This document shows positions 1 through 5,213 of a DNA stretch of 5,213 bases, piece after piece. Made by a program: the position numbers and the translations under genes. Under the pieces are notes generated by a model, which was not told the origin of the DNA, did not search any database, and saw only the letters and a list, made by a program, of their open reading frames with translations. This DNA is from Verrucomicrobiota bacterium. Lineage in GTDB: Bacteria > Verrucomicrobiota > Verrucomicrobiia > Verrucomicrobiales > Akkermansiaceae. The stretch's first letter is position 1. Every line of letters starts with the position of its first letter. Location: the NCBI GenBank assembly GCA_026397695.1, contig JAPLUJ010000464.1, positions 1 to 5,213 of the forward strand, written 5' to 3'.

Positions 1-3
1 AAC

Positions 4-19
4 TTTTTTTTTTTTTTTT
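4..19. repeat. Homopolymer run of 16 T at the window edge
   Basis: Sixteen consecutive T residues sit just before the first ATG at 22. They do not resemble the GC-rich coding sequence that follows, and they occupy the place where a ribosome binding site or a signal-peptide coding region would be expected. The frame of the following gene stays open through the run to base 1, reading mostly phenylalanine. This may be a sequencing, library or contig-end artefact; a genuine T tract is also possible. Confidence 0.85.
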
Positions 20-21
20 CT

Positions 22-1704
22 ATGCCGCTGTTCATCAACGCTAGGGAGCGCGACGGACAGTGGATCGCAGCGGTGGGCAGCTCGCGCCATCCCCGGCGCG
101 GCAACGACGCCGTGACCTATAACAAGAGTGCATACTATGGCGATCTCTCAGGGCTGCCCATCAAGGATGGAAAGATCCATGGCCGGATCACCCTGCACAT
201 GACGCCCGACCCGTGGGTGCCACGCGACGGCAAGAGCTTCACCGTCATCCTGGATGTCCATGCCGAACTTGCAGGTGCGGCCAACCTCACTGGCGAATAC
301 AAGCTCGTGGCGGCGGGCAACCAGGAGGAAACAGCGAAGTTCGGCGCGTCCGGCCGCATCACGGGCGCGATCAAGGAGTCCCCCCCCCAGGAACATCCCG
401 AGCCCGTGACCTTCCACTGCAAGATGCAGGGCGCACTGGTCGGTGCCGACCCGCGCTTTTCCGAACGCTGCATGATCCTCAGGCTTGGCCTCGAAAAGGG
501 CCGACTCATCTCCGCAATCCACGGTCGGCTGAGCCGGATCTACACGCCTTACGACGAAACCGCATTCGCGCCAGGGGAAAGCACCGCCACGGCAACGCGC
601 GACCGGTTCACCGCCCACGTCGTCGTGCCGACGCAGACGCTCGACGCGGAGCCGTGTCAGTATATCTATGACATCGACGGTTGTGTGATGGATGCGCTTG
701 TCGCCGGCACATACACCCTGACCGTCAAGCAGGGCGGCAAGCCGGATGTGCTCGTTAGAAGCAGTTTCGACGGCGCTGCCAAGCCCGGCATCGTGCAGAA
801 GGAGATCCCCGGGGATCAGTTATGGCATACTCAGGTTGTGGGGTATCAACCGGTTGCGCAGGCAGAGCACCCGCGTTTGTTATTCCGTAAAAGCGATTTG
901 CCGGCACTGCGGGAAAAAGCCAGGACGCCCGAAGGCCGGGCCATTCTCAAGCGGCTGCGCACAACACTCGACGGCGCGGACGGCGAGGCGATGACTCCGC
1001 ATTTCAGCACTGCGACGGCAACCTATGTGGACAAGAACGAGCAGTTGCCGATCGGCACATATACCATGAGCCACGCGGCCGGGTACGGGTTGTTATATCA
1101 GTTGACCGGCGACAAGAAATATGCCGAGTTCGGCCGGCAGTGTTTCGAGAAGGCGCTGGCCGGCGTGCGCAACCGCGACTCTCGTTACAGTTTCCGCAAA
1201 CCGGGCGGTGCCCTGCGGGCCGGCCCGGCGCTGGGCTGGTATGCCGTGGGCTATGACCTCTGCTACGATGGCTGGGATCCAGCCACGCGCGAAAAACTGG
1301 GCCGGGCCATCGCCGAGTATGACGAAGGACAGGAACGCGGCGACATGCGAGCCTTGGTGACGCTCGAAGGCCTGACCCTCGGAACGATGCCCACCGACAG
1401 CAATCATTTCGGCCTGCAGATCGGCGGGGCTTCACTAGCACTGTTAGCTGTGCGCGGCGAGGCGTTCGTCGATCCGTCCCGCATCGAGCGGCTGCTGAAA
1501 ATCGCCGAGCACGGCATGATCCGCAATGTTCTGGCCGGTCCGCGGTGCCTATGGCCAGAACGTGTGGGCCCGCATGGGCCTCAGCGGCGGAGGTTACTAC
1601 GCCATCGGCCTGGGTGCCGTGACCGAGCAGGACAAGGCCGCCATGAAGTGGTGCTACAACCGCTTTCTGCGCGATGCCGATGCGCAACTTGGCGGGCCTT
1701 ATGA
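22..1704 (+). CDS. Heparinase II/III-like polysaccharide lyase, N-terminal fragment (frameshifted)
   Basis: This is the upstream part of a probable polysaccharide lyase-like protein. Residues 1 to about 270 are rich in alternating beta-strand patterns and look like one or two accessory beta domains, not recognised further. A segment starting HPRLLF at residues 283-288, followed by SDLPALREKA, is typical of the start of the alpha/alpha toroid in heparinase II/III-like proteins. It is followed by amphipathic helices containing SHAAGYGLLYQLTGD and ALGWYAVGYDLCYDGW. The motif SNHFGLQIGG contains Asn461-His462, which resembles the Asn-His pair used in catalysis by heparinase II. From about residue 505 the translation becomes Arg/Pro/Gly-rich and loses family character, so the last 56 or so residues up to 1704 are out-of-frame readthrough. 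The ATG at 22 has no visible Shine-Dalgarno and the protein has no signal peptide, although lyases of this type are normally exported. The true start is therefore probably upstream. Family assignment is fairly sure; the substrate is unknown. Confidence 0.75.
   Translation: MPLFINARERDGQWIAAVGSSRHPRRGNDAVTYNKSAYYGDLSGLPIKDGKIHGRITLHMTPDPWVPRDGKSFTVILDVHAELAGAANLTGEYKLVAAGNQEETAKFGASGRITGAIKESPPQEHPEPVTFHCKMQGALVGADPRFSERCMILRLGLEKGRLISAIHGRLSRIYTPYDETAFAPGESTATATRDRFTAHVVVPTQTLDAEPCQYIYDIDGCVMDALVAGTYTLTVKQGGKPDVLVRSSFDGAAKPGIVQKEIPGDQLWHTQVVGYQPVAQAEHPRLLFRKSDLPALREKARTPEGRAILKRLRTTLDGADGEAMTPHFSTATATYVDKNEQLPIGTYTMSHAAGYGLLYQLTGDKKYAEFGRQCFEKALAGVRNRDSRYSFRKPGGALRAGPALGWYAVGYDLCYDGWDPATREKLGRAIAEYDEGQERGDMRALVTLEGLTLGTMPTDSNHFGLQIGGASLALLAVRGEAFVDPSRIERLLKIAEHGMIRNVLAGPRCLWPERVGPHGPQRRRLLRHRPGCRDRAGQGRHEVVLQPLSARCRCATWRAL
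380..388. repeat. Run of nine C residues inside the lyase gene
   Basis: Nine consecutive C residues encode part of Glu-Ser-Pro-Pro-Gln in the N-terminal beta-rich region. The translation looks protein-like on both sides, so the frame appears to be kept here. The tract is still a likely site for replication slippage or base-calling error. Confidence 0.8.
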
Positions 1705-2272
1705 CACGGTCAGCCCCTATCCGCACTGTGCCGTTTCCGCCTTTGTCAACTGGCCCGTCGATCTGCCCGAAAAGCAGCCGGAAACCGTCCTTTCGCACTG
1801 CTACCGCGACTCGACCTGCGGGTTCTATTGCTGGCGCAACCGCTGGCAGGACGATCAGGACACGGTGATCACAACGCTCTTGAACGCAACCCGGGGATAC
1901 TACGAATCCAAGGCGGACTACGCGTTCTATCTGAACTGCGGCGGCAAGCATGGCAACTGGGGCACCGTGGTCAATGGGCCGACCCGCTACTGGCACGCAT
2001 CACCGCTGGGCGAGACAAGCTCTCTAACAATATCCAACGGGACCTGCTTCGGCGTCGATTTCACCGGTGCCAGCGGTGCCGACGTCTTGTTGGTCACGAC
2101 CGGTCCGGCGGAGGGTCAGGCGGTGGATCTCGGCACCGTGAAGCTCATCTGCCACTTCCCGACTGCCGGGAAACCGCCGGTGGTCAGCGTTGACGGCGGC
2201 GCGGCGGTCGTGGGCAAGCAGCGGATCACGCTCAAGGACGGCCACTTGGTATTCGGGGTGACTGGCCGTTAG
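1526..2272 (+). CDS. Heparinase II/III-like polysaccharide lyase, C-terminal fragment
   Basis: This reading frame continues the lyase in the frame shifted by one base. The stretch encoding AYGQNVWARMGLSGGGYYAIG and then AMKWCYNRFL looks like the final helices of the toroid. It leads through a YDTVSPYPH segment to FYCWRNRWQDDQDTVI at about 1823-1870, which resembles the first strands of the heparinase C-terminal beta-sandwich. The rest is beta-rich, with several Gly/Thr-rich strands, and ends at a TAG stop at 2270-2272. The ATG at 1526 is only the first in-frame Met: it lies inside the upstream gene, has no ribosome binding site, and its first few residues precede the conserved sequence. I do not regard it as a natural start. 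On its own the fragment would lack the Asn-His motif and any export signal, so it is unlikely to act as a separate enzyme. Confidence 0.7.
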   Translation: MFWPVRGAYGQNVWARMGLSGGGYYAIGLGAVTEQDKAAMKWCYNRFLRDADAQLGGPYDTVSPYPHCAVSAFVNWPVDLPEKQPETVLSHCYRDSTCGFYCWRNRWQDDQDTVITTLLNATRGYYESKADYAFYLNCGGKHGNWGTVVNGPTRYWHASPLGETSSLTISNGTCFGVDFTGASGADVLLVTTGPAEGQAVDLGTVKLICHFPTAGKPPVVSVDGGAAVVGKQRITLKDGHLVFGVTGR

Positions 2273-2331
2273 CAGGGCCACCGCCTGATGCGCTGCGGGT
2301 GCAACGTAGTGCCGCCATGATCTAACGGTAA

Positions 2332-2354
2332 CCCGGATAACCCGGCGATCCGGG
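2332..2354. repeat. Short inverted repeat (GC-rich hairpin) between the lyase and propeller genes
   Basis: CCCGGAT at 2332-2338 is the exact reverse complement of ATCCGGG at 2348-2354, giving a 7-bp stem with a 9-base loop. An alternative 5-bp stem, CCCGG at 2341-2345 with CCGGG at 2350-2354, shares the right arm. The hairpin lies 59 bases after the lyase stop. No T tract follows, so it is not a classical intrinsic terminator; it could aid termination or be chance in GC-rich sequence. Nothing else recognisable was found in the 156-base spacer. Confidence 0.4.
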
Positions 2355-2411
2355 GGGCGCGGATTTCCCAACGATATTTCTTGGCAAAGCGGGGCGGCAA
2401 GCTAGTTTCGC

Positions 2412-2420
2412 GGGGAAGGA
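2412..2420 (+). promoter_or_regulatory. Ribosome binding site deciding the propeller gene start
   Basis: GGGGAAGGA is a strong purine-rich Shine-Dalgarno-like sequence. It ends 8 bases before the ATG at 2429, an ideal spacing. It supports that start over the in-frame TTG at 2381, which lacks a comparable site and would add 16 residues before a normal signal peptide. Confidence 0.7.
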
Positions 2421-2428
2421 CGTTCCCT

Positions 2429-4708
2429 ATGAATTCATCTACAAACTACTGTCTTATGGTCAAGCGTGCGCGCATTTATGGTCTTTTCCTGTGGGTTTCC
2501 TGCACCATTCCATGCGAATTGTTAGCCGAGGGGGTCGTTGGCGGTGCCAGCAGCCCGGCCACGGATCCCGTGACCCGCATGAAGTCATGGGACCAGCATG
2601 TGAAGCTGAAGGAGGAATCGATTTTCAAGGATTTGAAATGGCTGGCGGTTGGTCCCAGGTACCAAGGCGGGAAAATCGAAAGCATTTGGTGTCCCAGAGG
2701 CCAAAAATCGACCATCTATGTGGGTGTGGGATCGGGCAACCTGTGGAAGACCGAGAACAATGGCGCCGCCTGGGAACCCATCTTTGAGAACGAGTCCACG
2801 AACGCCATTTCAGTCGTGACGGGATGCGACAAAGACCCCAACCTGCTGTGGGTGGGAACGGGCGAACGTCACATGGCCCGCAGTTCCTTTGCCGGAACAG
2901 GCGTGTTCAAATCCACGGACGCGGGCAAGTCGTGGCATAACATGGGACTTCATGACTCGCACCATATCGGGCGGGTCGTGATTGATCCCGAGAATCCGGA
3001 TGTCGTGTATGTGGCCGCGATGGGGCACCAATATACATATAACGAGGAGCGCGGCGTGTTCAAGACCACCGACGGCGGCAAAACCTGGAAGAAGTCCCTC
3101 TATATCTCCGAGAAGATCGGCATCGTGGAACTCGCCATGGACCCGTCCGACAGCAAGACGCTGTATGCAGCCGCCTGGGAGCGCGACCGCAAGGCATGGA
3201 ACAATTACGTGGCCGGACCCGGCAGCGGAATCTACAAGACGACCGATGCGGGCAATACCTGGAAACGCTTGAGCGGGGGACTGCCCCAGGGAGAACACGT
3301 CGGCAGGATGGGCATCGCCATTGCGCGCTCCAATCCGAACGTTGTCTATATCATAGCCGCCTACCAAGGGGGGAAGGTTTATCGTTCCGATAACAAGGGC
3401 GAAAGCTGGCGCCAGACCCACGAGGGCAATGTCCCGACGGGGATCGGTTGGGATTTTTGCCTCATCCGGGTCGCGCCTGACAATGAAAACGAGGTTTTTG
3501 TAGTGGGTTTTCACCTGATCTGTTCAACGGATGGTGGCAAGACCTTTGTCAGCAGAACGGAGAAGTGCACGGCCATGTTTGCCGACAACGGCCAAAAAGG
3601 CGTTCATTGTGACAGTCACGCGTTGTGGATTGATCGCGACAATCCCGACCGGGTCATCCTGGGGAACGATGGCGGGCTCTACCTATCTCAAGATAGAGCC
3701 AAGACGTGGCTTCACATCAATAATCTACCCATCGCCGAGTTCTATGCGATTTCGGTGGATACATCCACGCCATACAATATCATGGGCGGCACTCAGGATA
3801 ACGGCGCGCATTACGGCACCGCCAAACCCATGGCTCCCGACCAGGAGCACTGGAAGCGAGTCCCCCATGCCGGGGGTGACCAGTATGTCACAAGGGCCGA
3901 CCCGAACAATCCGGATACGATCTATACCGAGGGCATGTTTGGCAGCATGGGGCGCCAAGATCTGAAGACAGGCAAGGGTGCCGGCATCCGGCCACCGGGA
4001 GAGCGATTCAACTGGGTGACCCCTTTTATTCTGTCGCATTACAACTCGCAAACTCTCTATGCGGGTGCCAACAAGGTTTTCAAGAGCGAGAACAGAGGTG
4101 ATCAGTGGACCTGCATCAGCCCCGACCTGACGACCACTCCGAGTCCGGAAAAAAAAGGCGATGTTCCCTACGGCACCATCACCGATATTGCCGAGTCCGA
4201 ACTGCAAAAGGGCCTGCTCTATGCCGGCACCGATGACGGACAGCTTCATGTGACGCAGAATGATGGCGCGGCCTGGCAGAAGATCAATCAGGGGCTGCCC
4301 GACAAATGGGTGAGCCGTGTGGTTGCATCGAAATATGAAGTGGGCACGGTGTTTGTCTCACTGACCGGATATCGGGAGGATGACTTTGAAAAATATCTAT
4401 ATATGTCCACGGATTTCGGCAAGACTTGGAAGTCCATCGCGGGCAACCTGCCGTCCGAAGCCATCAATGTCATGCGCGAGGATCCAGTCGACAAGGACAT
4501 CCTGTATGTGGGTACCGAACTGGGTATCTATTGTTCATTGGACCGCGGCAAGACCTGGCAATCGCTGTGCAACCACCTGCCGACCACACCCGTGCATGAC
4601 ATCGCAGTGCATCCCCGGGAAGGCGAATTGGTGATTGGCACTCATGGCAGAAGCGCTTTTGTTATTGATGCGAAGGAAATCAGAAAGAAGAAACCCTTAA
4701 CCAAGTAA
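2429..4708 (+). CDS. Secreted BNR/Asp-box beta-propeller protein (VPS10/sortilin-like, glycosyl-hydrolase-related)
   Basis: This gene encodes a 759-residue exported protein. Residues 1 to about 33 form a signal peptide: basic residues near position 12, a hydrophobic core IYGLFLWVSCTIPCELLA, then AEG as a likely cleavage region. The rest is a repeated beta-propeller. Eleven Asp-box-like motifs (S/T-x-D-x-G-x-x-W and variants) start near residues 105, 158, 209, 267, 317, 363, 417, 550, 606, 657 and 700; the clearest are STDAGKSW, TTDGGKTW, TTDAGNTW and STDFGKTW. The count and spacing suggest two propellers, with a longer motif-free stretch at about 428-549. Family signatures include LWVGTGE, HIGRVVIDPENPDVVYVAA, HALWIDRDNPDRVILGNDGG, a GGTQDNG segment and a C-terminal ELVIGTHGRSAFVID. 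This fold is shared by sortilin-type VPS10 domains and GH74 xyloglucanases, but I cannot identify a catalytic acid pair. Hydrolase activity is therefore unproven and ligand binding is equally possible. It sits 156 bases after the broken lyase and 14 bases before the oxidoreductase, with which it is probably co-transcribed. Fold is confident, function is not. Confidence 0.88.
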   Translation: MNSSTNYCLMVKRARIYGLFLWVSCTIPCELLAEGVVGGASSPATDPVTRMKSWDQHVKLKEESIFKDLKWLAVGPRYQGGKIESIWCPRGQKSTIYVGVGSGNLWKTENNGAAWEPIFENESTNAISVVTGCDKDPNLLWVGTGERHMARSSFAGTGVFKSTDAGKSWHNMGLHDSHHIGRVVIDPENPDVVYVAAMGHQYTYNEERGVFKTTDGGKTWKKSLYISEKIGIVELAMDPSDSKTLYAAAWERDRKAWNNYVAGPGSGIYKTTDAGNTWKRLSGGLPQGEHVGRMGIAIARSNPNVVYIIAAYQGGKVYRSDNKGESWRQTHEGNVPTGIGWDFCLIRVAPDNENEVFVVGFHLICSTDGGKTFVSRTEKCTAMFADNGQKGVHCDSHALWIDRDNPDRVILGNDGGLYLSQDRAKTWLHINNLPIAEFYAISVDTSTPYNIMGGTQDNGAHYGTAKPMAPDQEHWKRVPHAGGDQYVTRADPNNPDTIYTEGMFGSMGRQDLKTGKGAGIRPPGERFNWVTPFILSHYNSQTLYAGANKVFKSENRGDQWTCISPDLTTTPSPEKKGDVPYGTITDIAESELQKGLLYAGTDDGQLHVTQNDGAAWQKINQGLPDKWVSRVVASKYEVGTVFVSLTGYREDDFEKYLYMSTDFGKTWKSIAGNLPSEAINVMREDPVDKDILYVGTELGIYCSLDRGKTWQSLCNHLPTTPVHDIAVHPREGELVIGTHGRSAFVIDAKEIRKKKPLTK

Positions 4709-4722
4709 CACGAGCAACCATC

Positions 4723-5213
4723 ATGCATCCATCCACATTGAATCATCCGTCAAGGCGCACCTTCCTCAAACACTCCGCCACCGCGCTTGGCGCGCCTTTG
4801 GTAGCGCCCCTGATCCTTGCCAAACCGGTGGCCGGCGCCAACGAGAAACTGAACATTGCATGGGTCGGTTTCTGCACCCGGGGCTGGGTTGACCTGAATG
4901 CCTGCGCCGGCGGCAACAACATCGTCGCCCTCTGCGACTGCGACCCGAATCTTTGGGAGCGCGCGAAAAAACAGTTTCCAGAGGCCAAATTCTATCTGGA
5001 TTTCCGCAAGATGTTCGCGGAAATGGGTGATAAAATCGACGCCGTGGGCGTCGGGACTCCGGATCATTGTCACTTTGCCATAGCTCATTTGGCAATGAGT
5101 CTCGGCAAGCATGTCTTTGTCGAGAAACCGCTGGTGCACACGCTGTGGGAAGCTCGCACCCTCCAACAGCTTGCCGCGAAAAAAGGTGTTGTCACCCAAA
5201 TGGGTAACCAGGG
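4723..5213 (+). CDS. Tat-exported Gfo/Idh/MocA family oxidoreductase, 5' partial
   Basis: The 163 visible residues are the N-terminal part of a Gfo/Idh/MocA-type NAD(P)-dependent oxidoreductase; the gene runs off the window. Residues 10-16, SRRTFLK, match the twin-arginine motif. A hydrophobic stretch and AKPVAGA follow, so the protein is predicted to be exported folded with its cofactor. The Rossmann fold begins at KLNIAWVGF, with the loop VGFCTRG at residues 48-54 in place of the dinucleotide-binding GxGxxG. It continues with VALCDCDP, then VGTPDHCHFAIAHLAMSLGKHVFVEKPL, where EKP (134-136) holds the lysine used by sugar and inositol dehydrogenases of this family. TQMGNQ near the edge is typical of the exported subgroup of Planctomycetota-like bacteria. 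Family members usually have about 400-450 residues, so roughly 60% is missing. The ATG at 4723 is chosen because it places the Tat motif correctly; the Shine-Dalgarno is weak and the 14-base gap suggests translational coupling. Likely substrates are sugars or sugar derivatives, but the specificity-giving C-terminal domain is not in view. Confidence 0.88.
   Translation, partial: MHPSTLNHPSRRTFLKHSATALGAPLVAPLILAKPVAGANEKLNIAWVGFCTRGWVDLNACAGGNNIVALCDCDPNLWERAKKQFPEAKFYLDFRKMFAEMGDKIDAVGVGTPDHCHFAIAHLAMSLGKHVFVEKPLVHTLWEARTLQQLAAKKGVVTQMGNQ

Larger units (their letters stand above)
22..2272 (+). pseudogene. Broken heparinase II/III-like lyase gene (two fragments joined)
   Basis: The two fragments belong to one ancestral gene. 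Family-like sequence in the first frame runs to about RNVL (ending near 1533), and family-like sequence in the second frame resumes at RGAYGQNVW (from 1541). The frame change equals one extra base, or a loss of 3n+2 bases. From memory of the family, the helix ending HGMIRNVL is followed by a Gly-rich segment with a catalytic tyrosine and more toroid helices before the ARMGLSG-type helix. That makes a deletion of some tens of codons more likely than a single-base error, but this is inference. No slippery heptamer is visible at the junction, so programmed frameshifting is unlikely. Joined, the visible sequence would encode roughly 745 residues. It may be a true pseudogene or an assembly or sequencing fault; the conserved downstream half suggests the break is recent or artificial. 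Confidence 0.65.

Noticed and set aside
1526..1546. Programmed ribosomal frameshift in the lyase gene
   Set aside because: No slippery heptamer, upstream Shine-Dalgarno-like stimulator or obvious downstream pseudoknot is visible, and such a signal is not known for this family.
1004..1996. Long open frame of 330 codons on the minus strand opposite the lyase gene
   Set aside because: Its translation is Arg/Ala/Gly-rich with no domain pattern, and it lies opposite a recognisable protein. It is a typical antisense shadow of GC-rich codon use.
2381..2408. Possible promoter TTGGCA, 16-base spacer, TAGTTT before the propeller gene
   Set aside because: The -10 element matches only three of six consensus bases, and the sigma-factor preferences of the host are unknown, so this is within chance.
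2381..2428. Alternative TTG start of the propeller gene, 16 codons upstream
   Set aside because: It has no Shine-Dalgarno at suitable spacing, and the added residues do not fit a signal peptide. The ATG at 2429 has a strong site.
2459..2535. Lipoprotein signal at the cysteine in FLWVSC of the propeller protein
   Set aside because: Trp at the -3 position fits the lipobox poorly, and the hydrophobic core continues past the cysteine to a normal LLA-type cleavage site.
2810..3514. Minus-strand open frame of 234 codons opposite the propeller gene
   Set aside because: It mirrors the repeated propeller codons, shows no family motifs, and has no convincing start region.
4750..5199. Minus-strand open frame of 149 codons opposite the oxidoreductase
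   Set aside because: The plus strand encodes a clear Tat signal and Rossmann fold over the same bases.

Overview
The window looks like a piece of a GC-rich bacterial genome from the Planctomycetota-Verrucomicrobiota-Lentisphaerota-Kiritimatiellota group. This is inferred from gene content: a heparinase-like polysaccharide lyase, a large secreted BNR/sortilin-type beta-propeller and a Tat-exported Gfo/Idh/MocA oxidoreductase, a set common in these glycan-degrading bacteria. No marker gene is present, so the lineage is not proven.

All supported genes are on the + strand and nearly fill the window. Positions 22-2272 hold a heparinase II/III-like protein broken by a reading-frame change at about 1531-1546. 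The upstream part (22-1704) carries a beta-rich N-terminal region and the start of an alpha/alpha toroid. The downstream part (1526-2272) carries the end of the toroid and a C-terminal beta-sandwich. The gene also seems to lack its 5' end: the window opens with a 16-T run and no export signal is visible. Positions 2273-2428 are a short spacer with a GC-rich hairpin and a good Shine-Dalgarno. Positions 2429-4708 encode a 759-residue exported propeller protein with eleven Asp-box-like motifs. After a 14-base gap, 4723-5213 is the 5' part of a Tat-dependent oxidoreductase that runs off the window.

The working picture is a small glycan-processing locus: an extracytoplasmic lyase, now probably inactive or misassembled, a secreted propeller of unknown ligand, and an exported NAD(P)-dependent sugar-modifying enzyme probably co-transcribed with the propeller gene. 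I see no RNA gene, CRISPR array, insertion sequence or phage feature. I found no clear new biological system; the most notable feature is the broken lyase and the sequence apparently missing from it.
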